A DNA stretch of 64,000 nt from NCBI GenBank assembly GCA_965240325.2, contig OZ251242.1, positions 372,001-436,000 on the forward strand. Reading direction: 5' to 3'. A program made the position numbers and the translations under genes. Of this stretch, positions 54,460 to 64,000 are shown in pieces. The first letter of the stretch is position 1. The number at the start of each line of letters is the position of its first letter. Source of the stretch: Rebecca billardiae RCC1528. Lineage: Eukaryota > Haptophyta. The notes beneath the pieces were generated by a model. That model saw only the letters and a list, made by a program, of their open reading frames with translations. It did not search any database and had not been told where the DNA came from.

Positions 54460-56374
54460 ATGCACCGCATCCACGGCGACCTGCTGACTCGCGCGTCGAC
54501 CGAGCGAGAGCTCAAGCAATTGCAGCAGCTGCTCACGCGCAAGGAGCGGCAGGCCGAGTCGCTGGGCGAGCGGCTGTACGACGCGGAGGCGGAGCGCGAC
54601 GAGCTCCTTGCCGAGGTCACGCAGCTCCGCGCCGCGCTCGACGACCTCGACGCGCGCGCGCACGAGGACGCGCGCGCGGCCGAGGAGGAGGCGGCTCGGC
54701 TGCGAACCGCGCTCGTCGAGACGGAGGACGACTTCATGGCGGAGCTCTCGCAGCTGCGCGCGCTGGTCAGCTCGTCGGCCGCCGCCTCGGACGACGAGCT
54801 CGCCGCCACGCGCGCCGAGGCTGACGTGCTCCGCTCGCAGCTCGACGCGGCGCGCTCACAACGAGACGGTTTCGCTGCCCGGCTAGGTCTTCCGCCCGGC
54901 TCGCCCGCGGCCGCGGCGGCGCTGGGCGGCGGCGGGGCGGAGGCGGCGCCGGGCGGCGCGGCGTTCAGCGCGGTGGAGGCGCGCGCCGCCGCCGACGCCG
55001 CCGCGCTCGCCGTGCAGGGCGCGCTCGGCCCCGAGCTGCGCGCGGCCGAGTCCCAGGCCGCGCGCGTGATGCGTCGGTGCGAGCGGCTGCTGCGCGCGGC
55101 CGCGGCCGAGGCCGAAGTCTCTGTCGAGGCGCTCGCGCGGGAGCTGGGCGAGGTGGACGGCGCGCTGGGGCACGCGCGCGCGGACGCGCACGCCGCGCGC
55201 GACGCCGCGCGCACCGCCGTCGCCCGCGCCGCCTCCTCGCCGCAGGCCGTCGCACTGAAGGAGATGGCGGCGGCACAGCGGCTGCTCGCGCGAGACCGGC
55301 AGTTATTGGCGTCGGAGCTCGAGAGCGCGCGCGCGCAGCTGGCGAGGGCGCACTCGGCGCCGGCGTCGCCGAGCGCGCGGAGGCGGGGCAGGGCGCACGT
55401 GCGCGCGGAGGGCTCGCCGCCCTCCCCCGGCTCGCCGCGCGGCTCGCCGCAGCCCTCGCCCTCCCCGACGGCCGCGTCCGCGGCCGAGGCCGCGGCGCTG
55501 GCGGCCGCGGCCGCGGCCGAGCGCGCGGCAGCCAGTGTCGAGGGGGGCGGCGCGGCGCGCGAGGCGGAGGGCTGGGACGCGGCGGCGGTGTTCGCGTCGC
55601 CGGAGCGGCGGCAGTGGCAGCGCGAGGTGCGCGCGCGCCCGCGCCGCGCCCGCGCTGCACCTGACGGCGACAGCGGCTGTCCGTGCGGCGCGCGACACAT
55701 GTTTTATCATGCTGCGCTACTGCTGCTGCGCGCGCGTGCGCGCACGCGCGCGCCCTGTGGTGGACGTGCGCGCCTGGTGTGATCACGCGCGGCGCGCCGC
55801 GCGCGCACAGGTGTACGAGCTGCAGAAGCAGATGCGCCGGCGCTCGATGGCGGAGCGCGGCGTGCGCGCCGCCGAGCGCGAGCGGAGCGCCTCGCCGCCG
55901 CAGAGCGAGCGAAGCCCGTCGCCGCTCGCCGCAGCCTTCCACGCGGAGGCGATGGCGGTGGCACGGGAGGCCGCCGAGGCGGCGCGCGGCGGCGGCGGCG
56001 CGCGCCGCCGTCTCGACTCGGCGTCGAGCTCGCCCGAGCGCTCGGGGCGCGGTGGCGTGGGGCTCTCCCCGCCGCCGTCCTCCGCGCGGCACGGCGGTGC
56101 CGACGACGAGCTCCGCGCGCGCGTCGGCCGCGCTGACTTCGATCGAGCGCGCCGCAGCATGGCCGCCGGCAGCGGTGCCAGCAGCCCGTCAGCCCGGCGC
56201 GGCGCCAGCGGCTCGCCGGGGGCGCAGCGGGCGGGCGCGGCGCGCGCCGTCGACCCTCGGCTCGACCGCACGCTGCCGCCCTCGCTGCGCCCGTCGCCGA
56301 CGACGCGCGCACCGGACTGGGCCAACGTGCGCAGCGGGAGGCCGCAGCACAGCCACACGCGCGGGCCCTCCTAG
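54460..56374 (+). CDS. Coiled-coil protein
   Basis: Two exons, 54460-55626 and 55811-56374, with a 184-bp phase-0 intron (gtgcgcg...gcacag), give 576 residues. The start is MHRIHGDLLTRASTERELKQ. Residues ~10-140 and ~190-310 have heptad patterns rich in Leu, Glu and Arg, for example LQQLLTRKERQAESLGERLY, DELLAEVTQLRAALDDLDAR and LARDRQLLASELESARAQLA. The splice junction gives WQRE-VYELQKQMRRRS, continuing a coil. The C-terminal third is Ser/Pro-rich with SPxxR motifs, likely phosphorylated or microtubule-associated. No enzymatic motif. Probably a structural or ciliary scaffold. The intron ends immediately before VYELQKQ, supported by frame and by the stop codons in the unspliced reading. Confidence 0.8.
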
Positions 56375-57070
56375 TCCTGACCTCACTGCCGCACCGCCCG
56401 GCGGCCAGCCATGGGCATGCTGATCGGCGACGACAGTCTGCTGCTGCCAGCAGCCTGGATCAGCATGGGCTGCGCCTGGCATATGCTGACGTTGGCGATT
56501 CACGCGGTCCGGTCCCGGAGACCGGACCCGCCCGGTCTCGGTCTCGAGGCCTCTGGCGCAGCGATTCACTGCTACTCGACTACAGTCTGCAGCGACGACG
56601 CCGTAGGCGTATACTATAGTCAATAGCAGTAGTACGTAGCAGAGTCGCGATAAGCCTGCGCTTGGCCAGCAGCCTGCTTGCCAGCTTGCATCACATCCGG
56701 TCGGCCGGCCGCTGAGACCTGAGTGTAGTCGCGGTGTGCATGGGCGGCACGCCAGCTGCCAAAATGATCTCCGCCCGCCGCCACATAATATTAATAATGA
56801 TCTGATGAATCTGCGATGATCGATTATTCAGATCGATTTCAGTAGTTACTGATGAATTACTGATATATATATATTATATATATATATAATATCGTCAATA
56901 TAATGGAGCTTATATGACGAACTGGCACTTCTGACGCACGGGCACACGGTATTCTTCTAGTCGCGGCCCGCAAGCTGAAGCGGCAGCGGCCGTCGCCAGC
57001 GGGGGGCGGAGCGGAGCGCACCGTACCTCACGCGGCGCGCGGGTGCGCGCTGCGCGAGCCATGCATCTCG
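56375..57070. other. Intergenic
   Basis: 700 bp, with an AT-rich (TA)n block at 56862-56890. No gene seen. Confidence 0.5.
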
Positions 57071-57485
57071 TCAGTCGTCACGCAGCAGGATGCCCTCGAT
57101 CCACCCCGACGCCCGGCGAGAAGGAGAACGCCGCGCACACGCAGCCGCCGCGGACCTCCCGTGCCAGCGTGCGAGGGCTCGGCGCGCGCGGCCGGTCTGT
57201 GTTGTCTCGCGCGCGCGCGGTCGTCGCCCCGGCACGCCGCTCGAATTTGCGCTGGAGCACGAACATGACGGAGGGCGACAGCATGTTGCCGTAGTCGGCG
57301 AGCACACATCCCACGAGTCCGCGTCGTCCTCATCCGACAGCCCCAGGCTCTCGCGCGACTGCTCGATGATGCGCGTGCCGCCCGGGTGCACGGCCCACTC
57401 GGTCACGTCCGCGCGGCCCATGCCGTGCCGCGCGAGCATCTCGTCGACGAAGGGGGCGACGCTCGACAGCAGCCAGCAGGGGCGG
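57071..57485 (-). pseudogene. Truncated, frameshifted type III polyketide synthase (chalcone synthase family), C-terminal part
   Basis: From ~57480 down, the minus strand reads LLSSVAPFVDEML, then EWAVHPGGTRIIEQ with the catalytic His, and LGLSDEDDADSWDV. A duplicated TG in GTGTG (57303-57307) then shifts the frame. The next segment, LADYGNMLSPSVMFVLQRKF, carries the catalytic Asn. After a likely intron, AAFSFSPGVG is followed by an extra G in a GGGG run (57104-57107) and EGILLRDD to the stop at 57071. The N-terminal half with the catalytic Cys is missing: the HAD gene occupies that space, ending at 57618. Family enzymes condense malonyl-CoA into polyketides such as alkylresorcinols; this copy cannot. 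Confidence 0.8.
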
Positions 57486-57617
57486 CGGCCCGGAGCCGGC
57501 GAGCCGCGCAGCCTACAGTACTTACACGGGGCGGCAGCGTGGTCGCTCGCGCGCCTCGCGCCTGAGCGGCTGCCAGACGTGATGCTGCTGACGACGGCCC
57601 GGCCTCGGTAGCAGGAG

Positions 57618-58283
57618 TCATCCCGCCTCTTCCAGCGCGCTCGGCGGCGGCGGCGCGAGCGCCGGGAAGTAGGCCTCGCGCAGCACCGCGCGCAGCGCGT
57701 CAGTGCCCTCGAAGCGCACAGCAGCGAGCCCCACCTCGCGCGCTGCCACCACGTTGCGCTCAGAGTCGTCCACGAAGAGGACGGTCTCGGGTGCGCGGCC
57801 CACGGCGGCGAGCGCCTTGCGGTACGCGTCGGGGTCGGGCTTGCGCACGCCCGCCTTGCCCGAGATGAACGCCCACGGGCCGACCACGCTCGAGAGCGCG
57901 CACGCCTCGTCGACGAGCGGCGCCCACGGTGCGGGGTAGTTTGAAAACAGCGCCATGGGCACGCCCTGCTCGCGCAGCTCGGTGCACAGCTCGCGCATGC
58001 CGTCGATCCAGCGGTAGTTCTCACGAAGGTGCGCCCGGACGCGCGCGCCGTCCACCGGCCGCCTGTCCTCGAAGTAGGTTCGCGTGCACTCGTCCTCGTC
58101 GATCAGGCCGAGCTCAAAGTTGATGAACGCGGAGTTGTCCTTCTCTGCGAAGAGCTGCTCGAGCGTCTCGCAGTCGAAGACGCTCTTGTGCATCCCGCGG
58201 AAGAAGGGGTCGACCACGAGCGTGTCCATCACGTCCCACAGCACCAGGCGCGGCTGCGCGAAGGCGCCCGAGAGCTGCACCAT
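57618..58283 (-). CDS. HAD-superfamily hydrolase
   Basis: 221 residues from the ATG at 58283 (MVQLSGAFAQPRLVLWDVMD). All four HAD motifs are visible: the nucleophile Asp in LVLWDVMDTLV (motif I, DxxDT), Ser in MALFSNYP (II), Lys in GKAGVRKPDPDAYRKAL (III), and the acidic pair in ETVLFVDDSERNVVAAREVG (IV). A small helical cap lies between motifs I and II. Length and motif III are typical of class I epoxide-hydrolase/haloacid-dehalogenase-like phosphatases; the substrate is unknown. An in-frame ATG at 58367 would add 28 residues (MWKTAIVKIARFLLGFSFRQ), which could be an organelle or membrane leader but lies in a lower-GC stretch. Confidence 0.85.
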   Translation of the reverse strand: MVQLSGAFAQPRLVLWDVMDTLVVDPFFRGMHKSVFDCETLEQLFAEKDNSAFINFELGLIDEDECTRTYFEDRRPVDGARVRAHLRENYRWIDGMRELCTELREQGVPMALFSNYPAPWAPLVDEACALSSVVGPWAFISGKAGVRKPDPDAYRKALAAVGRAPETVLFVDDSERNVVAAREVGLAAVRFEGTDALRAVLREAYFPALAPPPPSALEEAG

Positions 58284-58494
58284 CGTGTCGAAGCGCGTGA
58301 GAATATATTGGCGAAAGGAGAAACCGAGTAGAAATCGCGCTATTTTCACGATGGCTGTCTTCCACATACCACCCGCTCCACGGGGTGTTGTACTGTTGTT
58401 CCGCCGCCAGGCGCCCCGCACAGCGGCTGGTGGCGGCAGGATGGCGATCAAGTGGCGCGTGGCCGACGTGCGGCCCGAGAGAAACGTGACTTGG

Positions 58495-58838
58495 GCGCCG
58501 CGCGCCGGGCTGGCGGGGTGGCCTGGACCCATGCGCGCCTTCGAACCCCCGGCGACCGCGCGCGCATCGGCTTCCTCCGCCTGCGAGTCGCCCGCGACCG
58601 CGCCCGCCGCCCGCTGGGAGTGGGTTGACCGCGCCCGAGCCTGCTCGCCGCCGAGCGCAGGGATGAGTTGAGCGCGGCGCGAGGCGGCGATCGCGATCGG
58701 GCGATCGCATGTGCCCACATGGGCCCCATCTGCCACGGCGCGACCGCTTCAGCATGCGTATGTGACCCCACTTGTCATGGTTGTCTCATGTCGGGTAGCA
58801 GGTGAGCACTGTCAGCCAGCGTGTCCGCGCGCGCGCGC
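58495..58838 (-). repeat. Left arm of a ~1-kb inverted repeat
   Basis: Near-identical reverse complement of 59146-59484, about 95% by eye. Contains GGCAGATGGGGCCCATGTGG, the ACCATGACAAGTGGGGTCAC word shared with 16785-17000, and CAGCCAGCGTGTCCGCGCGC. It lies upstream of the HAD gene. Confidence 0.9.
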
Positions 58839-59145
58839 GCAGGGCTCTGCGGGTCGGATGCCGCTCCGTGGCGTCTCGTGATGTCTGCACTACGCATACT
58901 GGGTGGCACGAGTGGTCCGCATCTGTAGTCATGTGGCGTCTGCTGATGCCGTGTTCGCGACGAGAACTCAAGCTAGCAAGTTCTTCTGGCAACCAGAGTT
59001 GCCGTCAGCATTGACGCACGTTGCGAGCTGGCAGTGCAGTGAAGGGCATGCCCTTGGTGGCCCACGCTGGGCAATACACGGCAATCGGCATGCCCTGATG
59101 CCAACTGTGACGTGTTTCCGACCCGTCTGGCCCTGCTCAGGTGCG
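58839..59145. other. Loop between the inverted arms
   Basis: 307 bp, no gene. 59055-59110 matches the start of the 16785 repeat copy (CTTGGTGGCCCACGCTGGGC). Confidence 0.6.
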
Positions 59146-59484
59146 GCGCGCGCGGACACGCTGGCTGACAGTGCTCACCTGCTACCCGACATGTGACAAC
59201 CATGACAAGTGGGGTCACATACGCATGCTGAAGCGGTCGCGCCGTGGCAGATGGGGCCCATATGGGCGCATGCGATCGCCCGACCACGATCGCCGCCTCG
59301 CGCCGCGCTCAACTCATCCCTGCGCTCGGCGGCGAGCAGGCTCGGGCGCGGTGAACCCACTCCCAGCGGGCGGCGGGCGCGGTCGCGGGCGACTCGCAGG
59401 CGGAGGAAGCCGATGCGCGCGCGGTCGCCGGGGGTTCGAAGGCGCGCATGGGTCCCTGCCGCCTCGCCAGCGCGGCGCGCGGCG
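59146..59484 (+). repeat. Right arm of the ~1-kb inverted repeat
   Basis: Complement of 58495-58838. Together with 59055-59145 it extends the similarity to the 16785 copy. Confidence 0.9.
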
Positions 59485-59898
59485 CAAACAGCAACTCCTC
59501 GACAGCAGAGCGCGTGGACCCCCGCGACGTCGACGTCGCCCGCCCGCCCCCGCCCCTTCTCAACGGCCGCGGCCCCCCGCGTGCTCCCACTGTGGTCCGG
59601 GCGCTGATACGGTCGTGTCACGACCGTATCAGCTCCCGGACGTGTTCACACTAATCGCCCTTCGTGGAACGGGTGGTGTATGACCGTTGGTCGCGATCGG
59701 ATCGTTCAGTATGGGGGTACTGTAGCTAGTTTTTCGTCGGAACGCGTGCCCCTCCGCGGCATTGCCCGCGACTGACTGTCAACTGGTCCTCTAACAACTG
59801 GTAGAGCGCGGGTCTGCGCCAAGACCCCGGCGAGAGGAGATGCTCCAACAGGCTTACTGGGCTCTATCACGCTATAGACCTGCCCGCACCCAAGACGG
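59485..59898. other. Intergenic
   Basis: No gene. Contains the palindrome GATACGGTCGTG-TCACGACCGTATC at 59609-59633. Confidence 0.5.
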
Positions 59899-62377
59899 TC
59901 ATCGGCGCGGCGGTGATATGACGCCTGCCTTCCGCCCGCGCGCGGCCGCGACCGCCGCGTGGCCCGCCCCGGCGGCTGCCGCGGGCGACCGTAGCCCCGC
60001 TGGCTGATGTCCACCCACCAGGCCGCCGCCACCCGCCCCGGCCATCTTGGCCACGCGCTCAAGCTTGTCTTTCTTGTCGGCGACCAGCATCGCGACGGCG
60101 CCATTCAGCTCCTGTGACGGTGTGCGCCGCGCGCGCGCGGGGGGGGGGGGGGCGCGACGGCATCGTTGGTAGTTAGCCAAGGCACGCCCGCAAGCGGCGC
60201 GCGCGCGCGCGCAGAGGCGGCGGCGACGAGTACACGGCAGCGGTACGCACGCACCTTGAGCTGCGCCTGGAGCTCGGTGTTGGTCATCGCGAGCTTCTCG
60301 ATCCGCATCACGTCGCGCGTGCGCGCGTCGCGCGCCTCGGCGCGCGACTCGTCCAGCTCGCGCTTGAGCTCAGAGTTCTCGTGCAGCAGCGCCGCGCTGC
60401 GCATGGCGGCGCGGCCGCCGAGGTGCGTGCGGCGTGGGGCGGCGCGCGTGCGGCGCGGCGCGCGTGCGGCGCGGGCATGGCGGTGCGTGCGGCGCGGGCG
60501 GGTGGCGGGGCGGGGCGGCGGGTGTGCACGCGGTCGGGCGCGGCGGGGTGGGACGTCACGGTGAGGGCTTGGCGCGCGTCGCGCTCGCCTGCGCATGCGC
60601 GCACGGCGCCGCGTCGCCCTGCCGCCCGCTCCGCGCCGCACCGCCCGCACCGCGCGCGCCCTCCCCTTCCCGCCACGCACCGTGACCGCACCAGCAGACG
60701 CCAGAGGCGCGCGCGCTCGGAGGCTTCTTTGGGAGGGGCATCGGTGAGACTCTCGAGTGCCAGCTCCTCCGCGGCGCTCAGCGGCGCCGGGCCGCCCGCT
60801 CGCTGCTTGGAGCCGCGCCGGTCGCCCCCCGTCGGCTGCTGAGAGCCTCTTTCACTGCCAGTGCCGGCGGCGGCGGCGGCGGCGGCGTTGCCCGCGCTCG
60901 CGTCGGCGTCGGCGGCGGCTCGTCGTCCCTTTGCAGTGCGGCCGCTGCGGCCGTCTTTTTGACTGCCTCCGCCGAGGCGCTGCTGCCTCCTCGCGCGCCC
61001 GCGCGAGCCTTCGCCTGCCGCCGTCGAGTCCTCCTCCTCGTCATCATCATCATCATCCTCGTCGTCGTCGTCGCTACCGCTGCCGCTGCCAGCGCCGCCA
61101 CCCGCCGAGCCCTTGTGAGCGCGCGCGCGCCCGGCGGCGCGCGCCCCGCCGTTGCGCTTGACCGAGCTGAACGAGGTTTCGTCGATTTCGTCAGCGTCAG
61201 TGGCCTCGGCCTCGGCCTCGTCGTCCTCGGCGCTGCCCTCCTCGCGCGCGCCGCCCCCTCTGCGCGGCTGCGACGAGCGCCCGCCCTTCGCGCCAGCGCC
61301 CGCCTTGCGCACTGCGCCCGCAGCCGCATCGGCCGCGCCACTTTCGCTTGCGCCGGGGGAGGGCTGACGGCCATTGGCCTGGCCTCGGCGCGGCTTGGCG
61401 CCTGAGCCGGCGCCGCGTCGGCGAGGCTTGTCGTCGTCGTCGTCGTCGTCGTCATCGTCGTCGTCGTCGTCAATCTCGTCCAGATCATCGTCGTTGTAGT
61501 CGTCCTCCTCCTCCTCCTCGTCGCCACCGCCACCGCCGCCACGCGCGCGCTCGGCGGCGCGCGCAGCGCGTCCGCGGCCCGTGTTGCCCGCAGCGCGCGC
61601 GCCGGCGGCATCGGCGCCCATGGCTGCGCCGCGCTTGGCGGGAGCGGCGACTTCGCCCGTGCCACCGAGCAGGGCGCGCACGTCCGCGGGATCGTCCGCA
61701 CCCTCCCCGCCCGCCGAGCCCCCGCCCTCGCCGCCCGCCGCCGCCCTGGCCGCGGCCGCGCGCCTGCGCTCCTGCCTTCCGCGCATGCGGCTTTGAATCG
61801 CAGTGGCAGATGCGCCGAGCTCGGCGCGCCTCGCGGCCTCGGCGTGGAGCCGGGCCTGGCGCGAGCGCACGCGCTTCTGGATCTTGATCACCGCGTCGAG
61901 CAGCATTGCCGCATCGTCGTCGCCGTCCATCGCCGCCGCCCACTGGATCAGCCCCTTCGCGATCATGTCCTGCTTGGCTGCGGCGATCTGCTGCCGAGCG
62001 GCCGCGTCAGCCTTGGACCCCGCCGCCGACCTCTTGGGCTTCTTGCCCGCCTTCTTCGGCGGGGCGGGCGCGGCGGCGGGGGGCGCGGCCGAGCCGAGCT
62101 CGCCGTACATCGCGTCGTCCGCCGCCACCTCGAGCGCCTCGTGCGCGTCGTCCGGCGCGACGCCGCCGCCGGCCGCGCCGCCGGCCGCGCCCGCGCCCTC
62201 CTCCTCGTCCTCCACGGCGGCGGCGGGGAGCTCGGGCGGCGCGGGCGGCCGCGCGGAGTCGGTCGACTGCGCCAGCTCGTCCTCCACCACCTCGGCCGCC
62301 TCGGCCGTCGCCTCGCCCGCCTCGATCGGCTCGGCGGGCAGCTCCTCCTCCTCGGGCACCTCGTCGTCGTCAGCCAT
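59899..62377 (-). CDS. Acidic IQ-motif and coiled-coil protein
   Basis: Three exons on the minus strand: 62377-60681, 60396-60255 and 60111-59899. Introns of 284 bp (gtgcgtgg, phase 2) and 143 bp (gtgcgtgc, phase 0) join to 683 residues. The start is MADDDEVPEEEELPAEPIEA. At ~150-215 are two IQ-like helices, DAVIKIQKRVRSRQARLHAE and ASATAIQSRMRGRQERRRAA. The middle is highly acidic, including an Asp run from (GAC)n and Lys/Arg-rich linkers. Splicing restores a coiled coil: LWRLLVRSR-AALLHENSEL, then KRELDESRAEARDARTRDVM, NTELQAQLK-ELNGAVAMLV and DKKDKLERVAKM, which supports both junctions. A Gly/Ala/Arg tail ends the protein. The last intron carries a C14 polypyrimidine tract near its acceptor. 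Function unknown, perhaps a calmodulin-binding scaffold. Confidence 0.78.
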
Positions 62378-62547
62378 GCCCACGCCCAGGCTGCACAACA
62401 GGGGCTTGAAACCGCCCGGCGACAACTTCTAACGGCTTTGTCCGGTGAACTCCGGCCATTCGGCCACCTACCGGCTACCGGGTGCGGTCCGGTGACTTGA
62501 GTAGTTGAGTGTGGCGTGGCCGCGTAAAGTACTGAGAGCGGAGCGCG
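62378..62547. promoter_or_regulatory. Short divergent promoter region
   Basis: 170 bp between the IQ/coiled-coil gene (minus) and LCMT1 (plus), so the promoters must overlap or be shared. Confidence 0.5.
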
Positions 62548-63696
62548 ATGGAGTCCGCGCTCTCGGGCGCGGCGTCGACGGCAATAACGGCGGCGGTGTC
62601 GAAGCGGTGCGCGGCGGAGCTCGGGTACGTGGACGACCCGTTCGCGCGCTGGTTCGACACCTCCGCCACGCGCTGCGCGCCCATCATCAACCGCGGCACC
62701 TTCGTCCGCATCGCCGCCATCGACAGCATCTGCGACCAGTTTGCGCCGCGCCCGCCGCCGCCGCCGCCGCCGGACGCCGGCGCGAGCGGCGCGCCGGCGG
62801 CGGACGCGGCGCCGAGCGGCGGCGCCGAGGAGGTGCGTCAGATCCTCTCGCTCGGCGCCGGCCTCGACACGCGCGCCTGGCGCCTCCGCCGCGCGCGCGC
62901 GCCCATCGCGCGCTATATCGAGGTCGACCTTCCGTCCGTCGTGGCGCATCGGCGCGCGCTGTGCGAGCGCGCGCGGCGCGCGGCGGCGCGCGGCGAGGCG
63001 GGCGGCGTGGAGGGTGGCGAGGCGTCGGAGCCGGATCCCGCGCACGACCCCGCCGTGCCCTCGCCCGCCGACGCGCTCGTCGCCGCCGACCTCTCCGACC
63101 TCGGCGCGCTCCGCGCCGCGCTCGACGGCCTCCGCGCCTCGTCGGGTTCGTCAATCGGCTTCGACCCGGCGGCGCCCACGCTCGTGCTGATCGAGTGCGT
63201 GCTCGTGTACATGGCGCCCGAGTCCGGCAGTGCCCTGCTCGCCTTCCTCGCCTCGTACCTCCCGGACTCGGCGCTGGTCGCGTATGAGATGGTCCGGCCG
63301 GATGACGCGTTCGGGGCACAGATGGTGACGAACCTCCGGGCGCGCGGCGTGGGCATCCCGGGCGTGGTCGGCAGCGCGGACGAGGCGGCGCTGTGCGCGC
63401 GGCTCGGCGCGTGCGGCTGGGTCGGCGCCGAGGCGCTCGGCATGCGCGCGTGGTACGAGACCTGCCTGCCGCGCGCCGAGCGCGCGCGCGTCGAGGGGTT
63501 ACAGTGGCTTGACGAAATCGAGGAGTGGGCGCTGCTGCTGGCGCACTACGCGTTCGTGCTCGCGCGGAGCGAGCGCGCGCGCGGCTGGGCGGAGGCGCTC
63601 CGCTGGGCGAAGGCGCCGGAGGGCTCGGCGCAGGGCGCGGGCCCGCCGCGGGGGCTGCCGCCGCTGGGCGCGGCGGGCTCGCCCCCGCTGGCGTAG
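62548..63696 (+). CDS. LCMT1: Leucine carboxyl methyltransferase 1 (PP2A methyltransferase)
   Basis: 382 residues from an ATGGAG start, single exon, usual family length (~335) plus low-complexity inserts. The N terminus reads YVDDPFARWFDTSATRCAPI and INRGTFVRIAAIDSICDQF, as in LCMT1. SAM-binding motif I is ILSLGAGLDTRAWRL, followed by the acidic YIEVDLPSVV. The AADLSDLGALRAAL block binds the adenine end. LVLIECVLVYMAPESGSALL is the family signature, with AYEMVRPDDAFGAQMVTNLR after it. WLDEIEEWALLLAHYAFVLA closes the fold. The enzyme methylates the C-terminal Leu of the PP2A catalytic subunit in the cytosol, steering holoenzyme assembly. A Pro/Ala insert sits at ~67-95. Confidence 0.93.
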   Translation: MESALSGAASTAITAAVSKRCAAELGYVDDPFARWFDTSATRCAPIINRGTFVRIAAIDSICDQFAPRPPPPPPPDAGASGAPAADAAPSGGAEEVRQILSLGAGLDTRAWRLRRARAPIARYIEVDLPSVVAHRRALCERARRAAARGEAGGVEGGEASEPDPAHDPAVPSPADALVAADLSDLGALRAALDGLRASSGSSIGFDPAAPTLVLIECVLVYMAPESGSALLAFLASYLPDSALVAYEMVRPDDAFGAQMVTNLRARGVGIPGVVGSADEAALCARLGACGWVGAEALGMRAWYETCLPRAERARVEGLQWLDEIEEWALLLAHYAFVLARSERARGWAEALRWAKAPEGSAQGAGPPRGLPPLGAAGSPPLA

Positions 63697-64000
63697 TTAG
63701 AGTCTCCTGACTCGGACACGCGGCGCCGATACAGACCCGGCCCGGCTGCATTGGCTGCAGCACTGGCTGCTGCAGCTGCAGGAGTCGGCTGGCAGCTGGT
63801 GCTGCTGCTGCCCGAGTGCTGGCTGATCACGCGGATCACGGTACGCTGCCCCGGCGCCACCGCGAGTCACCGACGTCACTCTCAGTCTCAGCGGTCCCGG
63901 GTGAGTCTGAGTCTGAGTCTGAGTCTGAGTCTGACCCCGGCGGCGGCAGACGGCCCGCGGACGTAGCCCCGCCGGACCGGACTGTCCGGAGCCGGAGGCC
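63697..64000. other. 3' flank of LCMT1 with a TGAGTC microsatellite
   Basis: No gene seen. 63902-63938 holds six (TGAGTC)n units. CTGCAG-rich words occur near 63750-63780. Confidence 0.6.

Noticed and set aside
54021-55700. 5' extension of the minus-strand IQ gene frame (1311 codons in total)
   Set aside because: No suitable ATG before 54020, and it is antisense to the spliced coiled-coil gene, whose heptads and splice phase agree.

Overview
The window reads as nuclear DNA of a GC-rich, flagellated, unicellular alga, most likely a haptophyte or a similar secondary-plastid alga; this is an inference from gene content, not from a marker gene. Genes are 70-80% GC, mostly uninterrupted or with one or two short GT-AG introns, six of the seven supported ones starting GTGCG. 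Proteins carry long Ala, Pro, Glu and Asp runs. Intergenic DNA is lower in GC, rich in hairpins and TIR-bounded elements, and holds no operons.

Layout, left to right. 1-6 kb: 3' end of a B3-domain regulator, a mitochondrial-type hybrid cluster protein (HCP), and a homeobox gene on the minus strand. 6.5-16.3 kb: a TA-flanked MITE, a JmjC/cupin gene with an N-terminal membrane anchor, and a 6-kb single-exon RPAP1 orthologue. 16.3-34 kb: the mobile-element belt. It holds an orphan gene with a probable frameshift, a 2.5-kb Tc1/IS630-like transposon with 32-bp TIRs, a 2.7-kb inverted-repeat structure, a second homeobox gene paralogous to the first, and a 3-kb TIR-bounded element carrying two opposed decayed genes. 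35-37 kb: a stand-alone PHD-ePHD chromatin reader divergently paired with a probable ciliary protein. 37-46 kb: mostly non-coding with MITEs, plus a selenocysteine glutathione peroxidase (in-frame TGA, one intron, SECIS in the 3' UTR) and a small PH-like protein. 46-64 kb: large low-complexity IQ/coiled-coil proteins, a type III polyketide synthase pseudogene, a HAD hydrolase and LCMT1.

The genes do not form one pathway. Themes are transcription and chromatin (B3, two homeodomains, RPAP1, PHD-ePHD, JmjC), redox and nitrogen chemistry (HCP, selenoprotein GPX), PP2A methylation (LCMT1), and cytoskeletal or ciliary scaffolds. The least expected features are the GPX selenoprotein with its SECIS, the B3 domain if the host is not a green alga, the paralogous homeobox pair, and several unnamed repeat families, one of which abuts the GPX start codon.
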